Shown here one piece after another: positions 49,671-58,817 of a DNA stretch of 64,000 nt. The position numbers and the translations under genes are program-made. The notes beneath the pieces are model-generated. The model saw only the letters and a program-made list of their open reading frames with translations, did not search any database and had not been told where the DNA came from. Source of the stretch: Calditrichota bacterium (GTDB lineage: Bacteria; Electryoneota; RPQS01); assembly GCA_020637395.1 (NCBI GenBank), contig JACJWA010000001.1, forward strand, positions 1,868,078 to 1,932,077, in the 5' to 3' direction. Within the stretch, counting starts at the first letter, position 1, and every line of letters starts with the position of its first letter.

Positions 49671-52619
49671 CTACTTCAGCAGGAGCACTTTCTGCGTGCG
49701 AGTGAGTTGCGGAGTTGACAGCGAGATAAAATACACGCCCGTCGAAACCATTTTACCGCCCTGGTCCGTTGCGTTCCAGGTGACTTCGTAATCGCCTGCT
49801 GTTTGCCGAGCGTTCACGAGATCGCGGACCAGCCGTCCGGTCACGCTGTACACGCGCAGGCGGACGTCACTTGCGGTTGCCAGTGAATACCGAACCGTTG
49901 TGACCGGATTAAATGGATTCGGATACGCAGGATGAAGCTCGAACGTCTGCGGAAGTTCCGTCGTTTCTTTCGCGTCCGATTGAATGGTTCCACCGGAGAT
50001 ACAATCCACAAAGCCTTCGCGATTGCCCAACAACAACTCGCAGGCGTTACTGCCATCCACATCCGGAAGGTAGCCCACGGCGTCCACCGCACTGAAGGCC
50101 CCTGCGCCGAATGTGCTGATTAATTGATCGCCATCCCAACCGCTCAACACGATCAAGCGATTGCTCAAGGTTCCGCAGACGATATCGTTTACATTGTCTC
50201 CTGAAATGTCGGGAATCGTTCCGAGCGTCAACACGTTGTCCGGATCGGTGGGATCGGCGATGACGTTCCAAAGCTCGATTCCGCCCGCGCCGTCATAGCA
50301 GACCACGCGCCCGGAGACTGTGCCGACGACGACTTCTGACACATCGTCACCCGTGATGTCTGGGAGTACGGTCACTTCATAGACAAACGTGCTCGTGAAT
50401 GGCTGCAGCCAGAGTTGCGCGCCGGTCAATCCGTCTATCACATAGACGCCCTGATAGGCGGAGGCTACAGCGACGTCTTCGGAGGTGTTCGTCTGTGGAT
50501 TCGCGTTGCCCATGCGTTCGAGATCAAACACCGGTGAGCCGTTGCTGATGGACGTTTGAAATCTTTGTTCGCCGGTTGCTCCGTTGATGCCGACTACCCA
50601 GCCGCTTCTGCCGCCAACCACATCGGCAATGCCGTCTCCGGTCACATCTTCAATCGCGGTCATGGAATAAAATGACGTCAGAGCCGGACCTTCCCAGAGC
50701 AGTTCGCCGGTCTGACCATCGAGCGCAAACACGCGACGAGCTCCATCCGCTCCCTCACCATTCCCCGCGGCCAGAACGTCGGGCACGAAGTCGTTGTTGA
50801 TGTCCACGAACCCTTCGACATCGTTGATCCAGCCGCCTTCTCCCCACCAGCGCGAATCAAACATCCACAGCTCTTCACCGGTTGCACCGGACAGCGCGTA
50901 CACGGACTTGCTGTTACCGGCCGTGCCGATCAAAACGTCCTGAATGCCATCGCCTGTGATGTCTTCGATGACATCCAGCGCACGTTCATAGTACACCGGG
51001 CCGCTGTGATTGGGGTTTGAGCGTGAATCGTAAACCCACAGAGTGTCCGCCGGGCCGCTGGATGCGCCGCTGACGCACACGTTCAATCCGCTTCCACTCG
51101 CAACAATCGCATCGGCAGCGCCGTCTCCATTGACATCGCCGATCCACTCGAGAGCATTAATGCCCACATCGAAGTCGTCCGAGGCATCGCGATAGGTCCA
51201 CATAGCGTCGCCGGCCTCAAAGTCCGCCAGCACGCCTACTCCGGTCAAGAGCACGGTGACCTCGGGTTCATCCGGATCGTCTGCGCGGATGGTCAGCGCA
51301 CCATTGAATGTTCCCGACGCGGCGGGACTGAACCAGACGGAGATGTTGATCGAGCTCATGGAATCCAGAGTCATGGGAAGCGGCGGAGTCTCAACGTTAT
51401 AGTAGATGCCGCCAGTGATTTCAATCGTCTCAATTGTCAAACTGCCGTGACCGACATTCTCAATCTGAAGAGCTCGAGAGGATGAGACCGTCGGATTGGG
51501 ATACCAGACTTCTCCAAAATCGAGAGCAGTGGGCGACCACTCGATGTCTCCTTCATCCGCGTGAGCAAAACCTTCGAGGGCGACGGAGACGACCGGTTCA
51601 TCAGGATCATTCGACGCAATCCAAATCGTGTCGTTCCACTGGCCCTGTCCAACGGGATCGAAGACAATTGTAATGGCAAACTCGCTCTCCGGCTCCACGA
51701 CGACCGGAAACTCCGTCGGTGAGCTCACCGAGAAGGCTTCGTTTGCCGCAAACGAGATTCCTTCGATACTCAATGGCATGTTTCCGATGTTGCTTCCCAA
51801 TAGGTTCCACTCCAGCGGATGACCAACGACAATTTCGCCGAAATCATATGAGCTTTCGACAACGTCAATGTCGGGAGTCACGGCATTCGAGATGTCATAC
51901 TGCAAGATGCGATTTGCCGTCGTAGCTTGATCGTATGCCACTATCCAAAGGTATCCATTCACGACGACGACCCCGCGCAGACGTCGGTCCGGCAGCGAAG
52001 CGTGCTCTGGCAAGTCGAACTGCCACTGTACGTCGCCGGTTGCCGCATTCACCCAATAGATCACATCCGCGTCCGCGTTCACGGATGTTGCCCAGATCAT
52101 ACCGTCATCATAGGCCACACCGCGAATCTGATTGCCGGGTGCGGATAGGCTGTCGAGAATCGTTCCGGTGTTTGAGATGTGATAGAATCGGTTCGCCGGA
52201 AAGTTGCGGCCCATCCAGAACTCCTGACCGACTGCACTCAGTCCGCCTGCATTGCTCTGAGCTGGATCAGGAATTGAGTCGAGCAGCGCGCCGGACTGCG
52301 GATCAAGCTTGTAGATTCTCTGACGGCTTGCCGCGCCGGAAATCGTCCACAGAAATTCTCCGTCGAATGCCAATCCATCCGACCCGTTCACCGGAGAAAA
52401 GACTGTGTCGAGCGGCGCACCGTTTGTGAGGCTGACTTTGATCAGCCGGTTTGAATTGTTGTCTCCCGTCCAGAAATCCGTCCCATCGTAGGTAATGGAC
52501 GTCGTGGAGGAAGAAGGCGCGGGGATGTCACGCACAAGGACCTGCGCATGTGACAGCGCAGCCGCGGCCAGTAGTAAGAGTAGGAAAGAGCTGTTGAGTT
52601 GTTTGTTAATTTTGCCCAT
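49671..52619 (-). CDS. secreted beta-propeller protein with ASH/HYDIN-like domains and T9SS sorting
   Basis: 982 residues; AGGAGG precedes the ATG. Signal peptide 1-26. Residues about 28-245 form a first propeller of NHL/SMP-like blades (FWTGDNNSNRLIKV). Two ASH/HYDIN-type immunoglobulin-like domains follow at about 255-355 and 360-460 (YDFGEIVVG, LDFGEVWYP). A PQQ/FG-GAP propeller covers about 470-890, with repeats such as DITGDGIQDVLIGTAG and DVTGDGIADVVGG. The T9SS type A domain is at 905-982 (YPNPFNPVTTVRYSL to LTRTQKVLLLK). Likely surface-attached; no enzymatic motif was seen. Confidence 0.85.
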   Translation of the reverse strand: MGKINKQLNSSFLLLLLAAAALSHAQVLVRDIPAPSSSTTSITYDGTDFWTGDNNSNRLIKVSLTNGAPLDTVFSPVNGSDGLAFDGEFLWTISGAASRQRIYKLDPQSGALLDSIPDPAQSNAGGLSAVGQEFWMGRNFPANRFYHISNTGTILDSLSAPGNQIRGVAYDDGMIWATSVNADADVIYWVNAATGDVQWQFDLPEHASLPDRRLRGVVVVNGYLWIVAYDQATTANRILQYDISNAVTPDIDVVESSYDFGEIVVGHPLEWNLLGSNIGNMPLSIEGISFAANEAFSVSSPTEFPVVVEPESEFAITIVFDPVGQGQWNDTIWIASNDPDEPVVSVALEGFAHADEGDIEWSPTALDFGEVWYPNPTVSSSRALQIENVGHGSLTIETIEITGGIYYNVETPPLPMTLDSMSSINISVWFSPAASGTFNGALTIRADDPDEPEVTVLLTGVGVLADFEAGDAMWTYRDASDDFDVGINALEWIGDVNGDGAADAIVASGSGLNVCVSGASSGPADTLWVYDSRSNPNHSGPVYYERALDVIEDITGDGIQDVLIGTAGNSKSVYALSGATGEELWMFDSRWWGEGGWINDVEGFVDINNDFVPDVLAAGNGEGADGARRVFALDGQTGELLWEGPALTSFYSMTAIEDVTGDGIADVVGGRSGWVVGINGATGEQRFQTSISNGSPVFDLERMGNANPQTNTSEDVAVASAYQGVYVIDGLTGAQLWLQPFTSTFVYEVTVLPDITGDDVSEVVVGTVSGRVVCYDGAGGIELWNVIADPTDPDNVLTLGTIPDISGDNVNDIVCGTLSNRLIVLSGWDGDQLISTFGAGAFSAVDAVGYLPDVDGSNACELLLGNREGFVDCISGGTIQSDAKETTELPQTFELHPAYPNPFNPVTTVRYSLATASDVRLRVYSVTGRLVRDLVNARQTAGDYEVTWNATDQGGKMVSTGVYFISLSTPQLTRTQKVLLLK

Positions 52620-52705
52620 GGGTCCTCCTTACCCAATCGCGATCTGCGCGATGCATTTCGATGAAGCAGTACGGGTTTCTGCGCTATCGCATTCCAAAAA
52701 GAGTC

Positions 52706-52739
52706 AAACGGGGACGCCCACCATCAGGCGTCCCCGTTT
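52706..52739 (-). terminator. terminator of the giant beta-helix gene
   Basis: AAACGGGGACGCC (52706-52718) and GGCGTCCCCGTTT (52727-52739) pair perfectly; on the minus strand GACTCTTTTTGG follows. Confidence 0.85.
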
Positions 52740-52763
52740 CTCGTTCAATTTCTCAGTGAATCA

Positions 52764-55700
52764 TCAAGGGAGTTGTGACAACGCCACCACCACATAGAAC
52801 CTCATCGGGCTGGCCGCAATCGCGCCAACGTCCGTAAACGTCGTGCCCGTGGTCGTTCCCAGTGACGTGCCCGGCTCAATCGGGAATCCGAATTCCGTGC
52901 CCACGTACACTTCGTACGCGACTGCGTTCAAAGTCGGAGACCACAAGAGAATCGCGTCTCCCAGATCGTAGTCAACGTAGATCACCAAGTCCGTGACCGG
53001 CTCAGGGATGATGTTTGGCTCATACTCATCGGCACCGATATCGGGCGTGCCGCTGCGCGTGTCGCCGTCAATGTCCACCGTCACCAGCGGAAGTGGTGTG
53101 CCCAGACCATCCACCGTTGCGAACAACGAATCAATGTGCAGGTCCAGGTCACTGACAAAATGCGGATCATCGGAGATACTCGTCCCGTCGCGGCCGGACA
53201 ATTGCCAATCCACAAGCGTCGGGTATTCGGTCGTGCCGTCACGCGCCGTGAAGAATGCCGCGCCGTTTCCGGTCAGACAGTTGTAGTCCGACATGTCCAG
53301 CGAACCCGAGGCACGCCAGATGCAGTAGCAAGTGTTGGTGTCAAGATCCACCTTGACAACATTGTTCAGCGCCGTCAACGTTCCCAGTCCAACATAGATT
53401 CCCGCTGCATCTCCGGCATCCGGAACATCGTTGATCAGAATACTATTGTTGTACACGAATGTGATACTGCTGCTGTTGCGCACACCGTAGATCGAAGGTC
53501 CACTGGTGTTGTAGTCGTAGAAGAAGTTGTTGTACACAAACGCGTTGAACGTCGTTCCGCCCGAGCAATAGACCGCGGCAACATCCGGGAAGTCCGTGAC
53601 GCTTGTATGGCGGAAGTTGTGAACCTTGTTAGAATACACGTATGCAGAGTCCACGCCAGACGCAATATACACGCCGTAGCAAGACAATGAGGCGTATCCG
53701 TGCGGTTGAAGGTCGTTGTCGTGAATCCGCACTTGCCGTGAATCGTCCAGATAGACGCAGTAGCTTGCGCCGGTGATCAAGCAATTGCTCACTTCCAGGT
53801 CGCGCACCGTGCCGCTTCCGCCTTCGCAGCGGACAGCGTAGAACACTCCGGTGATCGTGCAGCCGTCAATCAAGCAATTGTCGTTTCCGTCGAAGTTGAG
53901 CTTGATGCCGCGAGTGGCCGTCGTTGTGCTGTCTCGTCCGTAGATTCCGCAACTCAGGAAGGAATTGTAGGTTGCGCCGTTATCCAACTCCACAACAGTA
54001 TTCGCCGCATTGGTTCCGACGACATCAATCCCTTCAAAGGTGATGAAGTCCGCGCCATCGAGATAAATCACGCGCGCCGCCGCGCCGTTCGTGAGAATCA
54101 CGACATCCGCAGCCGCACTCATATGTTCACGGAAAATCACGCGATCCGCGAAGTTCGTTCCGGTGATTTCCGTGATCGTGATGGCTTCATCATAGGTTCC
54201 GTCATAGACCTCAAAGACAACTTCACCGTCAATTCCACGGTTCTCAAGCGCCGACACCGCATCCGTGAAGGTGGCGAAGTCGTTGTTGCCGCCGCCCAGA
54301 TCATAAGTGCCGGACAGCGGAGGACCGACGATGGTCACAGATGTTGCCGCGCTGTCATTGTCGGCATACAAGTCCGTGGCCAGGAAGGCGTGGACCTCAA
54401 GTGTACCCACTTCGTAGTCACTGATCGGCGGCGTCCAAGACAAGGTCACGGTATCCCTCGCGCCTGCCGCAAGAGAGACGAGTATCTCAGACTGCTGAAC
54501 GTCGTTGTAATACAAACGAACGGGAACATTGGTTTCGGCTGACGTGCCGAAGTTCTGAATGTCCGCATCTATTGTTGCGGGAAGACCACCGACAAAACTC
54601 GGCGGAAGATTCACCATGGCGTAAACACCGTAATCATGCGCCAATGCCGAGAATTCGTATTCGTCCGCGCCGATGTCCGGCGGCGTCCCGCGAGTCTCGC
54701 CGTCAATGTCTGTCGTGACAAGGGCCACAGTTTGACCTGCGCCGTTGCACAACGAGAAGGTCGGCAGGATGTGCAGGTTCGTCGCATCGAGGAAGCCCGG
54801 AATGCCTTGCACCGAGCTGCCGTCCAATCCCGTCGCTCCACTCCATGCTCCAACAGTCGGATAGCTCGACCCGCCGCTGAAACCAACGTTGTAGCCGGTT
54901 CCCGCACCGTACACGCAATTGTTGTCGCTCGCCAAAACTCCGCTGGAGACGTAGATGGACCAGCACTCCTCGGTTGGCACATCCAATTGCAGGATGTTGT
55001 TGATCAACGTGCTGTTCGTCGAAGAACCGGTAATGTAGAAGCCATAGATGTTGGCCGTGGTCGCGACATCGCCGATCAGAACGCTGTTGTTGTAGAATGC
55101 AGACGTTCCTGCCGCCGCGCGCAAACCGTACACCGTGCCGCCCGTGACCTGCCAGTCATAGATGAAGTTATTGTAGGCCACAAGGTTTCCGCTGGTCGTG
55201 ACGTAAACACCATTCGAATTCGTGCTGGTGCGGAAGTTGTGAATCCGGTTGGCGTAGGCAAACGACATTGTTCCCGTATTCTGTGCGCCGGCATACACGC
55301 CATAAACCTCAGTCGTGGAGCCAGCATATCCTGGCTCCAGATCGCAATCATGCACACTGCTGCCGTCCTGGCGTTCGAGATAGATGCAGTACTTGCCCTC
55401 GATCACAGAGCAGTTCATAATCTCGTTGCCAACATCGGATGTGCCCGTCGCGCCACTGAGTCGGATGCCGTAGTATCCACCGGACACAATCAGGTTGTCA
55501 AACACATTGCCGTCGTTTCCGCCGCCGAGAAGGTACACGGAGTAGTTCGAGGTGCCCGTTACAGAACTTGCAGTCACTGCGCAATTCTTGATCGTGTTGA
55601 AGTCCGCGTCATTGGTGATTTCAACAGCGCGACCCGTGCCCGTGCATGTGACGTCAATGTTGTCAAAAATGACATAGTCCGCGCCGTTCAGTTGAAGCGT

Positions 55701-58475
55701 CGGGCTCGCGCCGACAATCTCTGGCGGCGTCAGCACGGGAATTGCCTCAACAAACGTGATCGTGTTGGTCGCGGATGCGCCAACAATCGCGGGAATCGAA
55801 ACGGTTTCATTGTAGGTGTTCGCGAAGACGTTGATGGTCACAGGTCCGCCGACGCCGCGCTGAGTCAAGTCAAGAACAACTTCGGCAAATGTCGCGAAGT
55901 CATTGTTGCCGCCGCCCAAATCGTAATCACCTGACATCGGAGGTTCGACAATCGTCACAAATGAAAAGACGCTGTCATTGCTGACATCCGCGTCGCCCGC
56001 AAGGAACGACTGCACCTCGAGATTGCCCGAGCTGGGGGCCGCAGGCGTCGTCCATGAGAAATGAATCGTGTCCACTGCCTCTGAGGCCAACGACACGAGC
56101 AGCTCTTGCGCCTGAACTCCGTCATAGAACAAACGAACCGGAACATCCGTCTGCGCCGCGCTGCCGCGATTCTGAACACGTACGTCAATCGGAGTCACGG
56201 TGTTCTCCGCATAGAGCGGCAGCACGCCGATCAGCTCCAGCACCGCGTAGTCATTGGGCGGAAGTGCCGCGTCGTATTCGTCGGCACCAAGATCCGGTGT
56301 TGCGCTGCGAGTGTCCCCGTCAATATCTTCCGTGACATAGGCAATCGAAGTACCGACATTGTTCACGAGCGAGAACGAGGGTTGAATGTGCAGATCCGTC
56401 GCGCTGGTGAAGCCGGGGTTGCCCTCAAGTCCGAATGCTTCATAAGACGTCGCGGCTTGCAGAGCGGCCAAGTCGGCGTACTCCGCTGAGGCAATGTCAT
56501 AGATCTGCCAGCTTGAACTCGAGTTGTAGTAGCAGTTGTTCTCCAACACTTCGATGACATACGTCGAAAGTGTTCCGTACACACCGTCGCTTACATTGGT
56601 CAGCTCGCCATTCACGAAGATGTTGTTCTGAATGCGCTCGGTTCCTGTGCTGGACGTCAGGTGAACCATGGCCACTTGCCCCGTGGCCGCGACATCATTG
56701 ATGTAGACGCTATTGTGATAGAAATCCACGTCGCTCGATCCCTGCTTATAGAGACCGCGGCACTGGCCCGAGCCTGTCACTTGGAAATCGTAGCAGAAGT
56801 TGTTGTAGATGCGAACTTGCGATCCCGCGGAGCCAGAGGATTCCGTGCGGGCGAGGCCCGATCCCGTTGAACTGGTCGAAACGATGTTGTGAACCTCGTT
56901 GCCGTAGAAGGAAACACTGCTGTTGGGACCGAAGCTCGATCCCACGTCCAGACCCCACGACGTGGCTGTATTGCCCGGCCAGTTCAACTGAATATCGTTG
57001 TTGCGGATAATCATGTTTGCCTGGTGCGAGACATACACACCAAACTTGACTTGCGAGATCCGGCAGTTCTCAATGATGTTTCCCGTACAGCCCGCATCCG
57101 CGGAGCTGGTCATGTGAAGCCCGGAGTTACCGGCAACGCAGTCCAGATTCTGGAACAAGTTGTTGTTGTTGCCGGTCGAAAGCATGCGCACTGGATGCGA
57201 TACACTTGTGCCGAGGTGGGATGTGATGGTGGCATTCTTGATGATGTTCTCCGACGCGCCGCCGGTGAGCGTCACGCCGATGTCCGTCTCGACGCTGGCC
57301 CAAATGTCAATCCCATCCCATGTGATGTAACTCGCGCCGCTGAGCAAAATAACCGGAATCGAAGACGTCGTCGCGGATGAGTCCAGAATGCGCGCGGTGC
57401 CCGAGGCGTCTAAGAACGATACACGGCTGCCCGAACCTGCGCCCGTGATCGGGCCGATGAATTCGAGGCGCTCTTCGTAGTCCGTGCCATACACGTTGAA
57501 CGTCACAGCGGAGGTGATGCCATTGCTGTATAGGGCCGCGACCGCTTCAGAAAAACTCGCGTAGTCGTTGTCCCCGCCGCCGATGTCGTACGATCCGGAC
57601 AGCGCGCCGCCAACTATTGTGAACGTCCAGACTGCGCTGTTGGTCGCGCCATACACGTTGCGCGTCACGACTTTCCAGTAATACGTTGAGTTGGCCTGCA
57701 AATTCGCGGGCGGATCGTAGAGTTCGACCGCCGCAACGTTATTCAGCTTGCGCGCTGCAACTTCGTTGTTGTCAATCGAATCCTGCGACAGGGCCAAGTA
57801 GAGATCTATCGTGGATGTCCCGATGCCGTTCACCCAGGACAAGTTTGTCGAATTCAGGACTCCAAGCGCGCCGTCTTCAGGACTGGGAGTCGTGGCTTCG
57901 TTCGGAGGAGCAAGCAGCTCCGGACCCGTTACGTCGTCCAGATATACTTCATTTCCTCCGCCACCTTCGTCGCGATGCAGGAAGGCGATGTAAATGTCCT
58001 GTCCCACCCACGTGGCCAGATTGTGAGTGTAATTGACGTACGTGTTCTGGAACGCACCACCGCTTCCACAGAGGTACTGCGCAAGCGTCGTTGTGAAGCT
58101 CGCTGGCTGAGCATCCGTCGTGCTGAGCAACACGTACAGCGAGTCGTTGTCCGTGACAAAGCTGAATAGAGTCCGTACCCAATAGGAAATCTCGTCTGTT
58201 CCGCTGTTCACGTGAAGCTGCGGTGAAATCAGCCAGCGGGCGGCAACGTCGCCTCCGGCAAGATTCTCTTCCGAGACAACCGCAACACCGTTCCCGGAGT
58301 GCTCATTAATCGTGCCTCGATGCCAGAGGTTAACACCTTGGCCGGTCTCGAAGCTCTGCCAGGCCACGGGCGGGAACGTCGTCCCGTCGAAGCTTTCGTT
58401 CAGATCGATCGCCCACGCTGACGTGGCAAAGCAAGCAAGTAACGTCAGGGTCAACAGTAGTTTGAATCGGTCCAT
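52764..58475 (-). CDS. giant secreted protein with triplicated beta-helix modules
   Basis: 1903 residues from ATG 58475, which has AAGGAGG upstream and gives a signal peptide (MDRFKLLLTLTLLACFATSA). Residues about 23-190 are a cleaved-adhesin/choice-of-anchor domain (FDGTTFPPVAWQSF), then a fibronectin-like domain. Three modules of about 540 residues begin with SGxYDxGGGxNDxAxF, continue as a right-handed beta-helix with Asn-rich turns, and end in DIDGDTRSATPDLGADEYD plus a CARDB-like domain (missing in the last). A final fibronectin-like domain closes the chain. No T9SS tail, unlike its neighbours. Function unknown; adhesion or polysaccharide binding is plausible. Confidence 0.82.
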   Translation of the reverse strand: MDRFKLLLTLTLLACFATSAWAIDLNESFDGTTFPPVAWQSFETGQGVNLWHRGTINEHSGNGVAVVSEENLAGGDVAARWLISPQLHVNSGTDEISYWVRTLFSFVTDNDSLYVLLSTTDAQPASFTTTLAQYLCGSGGAFQNTYVNYTHNLATWVGQDIYIAFLHRDEGGGGNEVYLDDVTGPELLAPPNEATTPSPEDGALGVLNSTNLSWVNGIGTSTIDLYLALSQDSIDNNEVAARKLNNVAAVELYDPPANLQANSTYYWKVVTRNVYGATNSAVWTFTIVGGALSGSYDIGGGDNDYASFSEAVAALYSNGITSAVTFNVYGTDYEERLEFIGPITGAGSGSRVSFLDASGTARILDSSATTSSIPVILLSGASYITWDGIDIWASVETDIGVTLTGGASENIIKNATITSHLGTSVSHPVRMLSTGNNNNLFQNLDCVAGNSGLHMTSSADAGCTGNIIENCRISQVKFGVYVSHQANMIIRNNDIQLNWPGNTATSWGLDVGSSFGPNSSVSFYGNEVHNIVSTSSTGSGLARTESSGSAGSQVRIYNNFCYDFQVTGSGQCRGLYKQGSSDVDFYHNSVYINDVAATGQVAMVHLTSSTGTERIQNNIFVNGELTNVSDGVYGTLSTYVIEVLENNCYYNSSSSWQIYDIASAEYADLAALQAATSYEAFGLEGNPGFTSATDLHIQPSFSLVNNVGTSIAYVTEDIDGDTRSATPDLGADEYDAALPPNDYAVLELIGVLPLYAENTVTPIDVRVQNRGSAAQTDVPVRLFYDGVQAQELLVSLASEAVDTIHFSWTTPAAPSSGNLEVQSFLAGDADVSNDSVFSFVTIVEPPMSGDYDLGGGNNDFATFAEVVLDLTQRGVGGPVTINVFANTYNETVSIPAIVGASATNTITFVEAIPVLTPPEIVGASPTLQLNGADYVIFDNIDVTCTGTGRAVEITNDADFNTIKNCAVTASSVTGTSNYSVYLLGGGNDGNVFDNLIVSGGYYGIRLSGATGTSDVGNEIMNCSVIEGKYCIYLERQDGSSVHDCDLEPGYAGSTTEVYGVYAGAQNTGTMSFAYANRIHNFRTSTNSNGVYVTTSGNLVAYNNFIYDWQVTGGTVYGLRAAAGTSAFYNNSVLIGDVATTANIYGFYITGSSTNSTLINNILQLDVPTEECWSIYVSSGVLASDNNCVYGAGTGYNVGFSGGSSYPTVGAWSGATGLDGSSVQGIPGFLDATNLHILPTFSLCNGAGQTVALVTTDIDGETRGTPPDIGADEYEFSALAHDYGVYAMVNLPPSFVGGLPATIDADIQNFGTSAETNVPVRLYYNDVQQSEILVSLAAGARDTVTLSWTPPISDYEVGTLEVHAFLATDLYADNDSAATSVTIVGPPLSGTYDLGGGNNDFATFTDAVSALENRGIDGEVVFEVYDGTYDEAITITEITGTNFADRVIFREHMSAAADVVILTNGAAARVIYLDGADFITFEGIDVVGTNAANTVVELDNGATYNSFLSCGIYGRDSTTTATRGIKLNFDGNDNCLIDGCTITGVFYAVRCEGGSGTVRDLEVSNCLITGASYCVYLDDSRQVRIHDNDLQPHGYASLSCYGVYIASGVDSAYVYSNKVHNFRHTSVTDFPDVAAVYCSGGTTFNAFVYNNFFYDYNTSGPSIYGVRNSSSITFVYNNSILINDVPDAGDAAGIYVGLGTLTALNNVVKVDLDTNTCYCIWRASGSLDMSDYNCLTGNGAAFFTARDGTTEYPTLVDWQLSGRDGTSISDDPHFVSDLDLHIDSLFATVDGLGTPLPLVTVDIDGDTRSGTPDIGADEYEPNIIPEPVTDLVIYVDYDLGDAILLWSPTLNAVAYEVYVGTEFGFPIEPGTSLGTTTGTTFTDVGAIAASPMRFYVVVALSQLP

Positions 58476-58817
58476 CGTCGCCTCCTTATTGTCGTAGCTA
58501 TTCCGCGGACGCGCCGAGCCATCCGCATCAGCATACATCATTCGTGTTCACGGCATCACGCCGTGCCGCTCATAGAATAGAAATATATTTCCTTGAGTGG
58601 CTTAAATCAACCAATTGGCGACAGAAAGAAGCTCGACTCTTAGGGACTGCATTTTCCCACCTGAATATCCAATTTCTTGTTATTGTTGACTCGTCAGGTA
58701 ACCGAGGAACCGTGTCGACAGTTTCATTCTTCAGCCATTGTTTGCAATTCTCAGATTGCCTCTGTAAAATGCTATGGAGCGGGAATCAGTTTGCTACCAA
58801 AACACCACGAGACATCC
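58476..58817. other. divergent intergenic region
   Basis: Holds the beta-helix gene promoter (58582-58610). An open frame runs from 58677 into the protease gene but lacks homology and a good ribosome site. TTGACT at 58686 has no matching -10, so the protease promoter is unresolved. Confidence 0.5.
58582..58610 (-). promoter_or_regulatory. promoter of the giant beta-helix gene
   Basis: Minus strand TTGATT (58610-58605) and TATATT (58587-58582), 17 nt apart, about 100 nt before the start codon. Confidence 0.68.

Noticed and set aside
54636..55934. 432-residue plus-strand frame inside the giant beta-helix gene
   Set aside because: Shadow caused by the regular codon pattern of the repeats.
58677..58817. 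N-terminal extension of the S8 protease
   Set aside because: The ATG at 58818 starts a normal signal peptide; the extension lacks homology.
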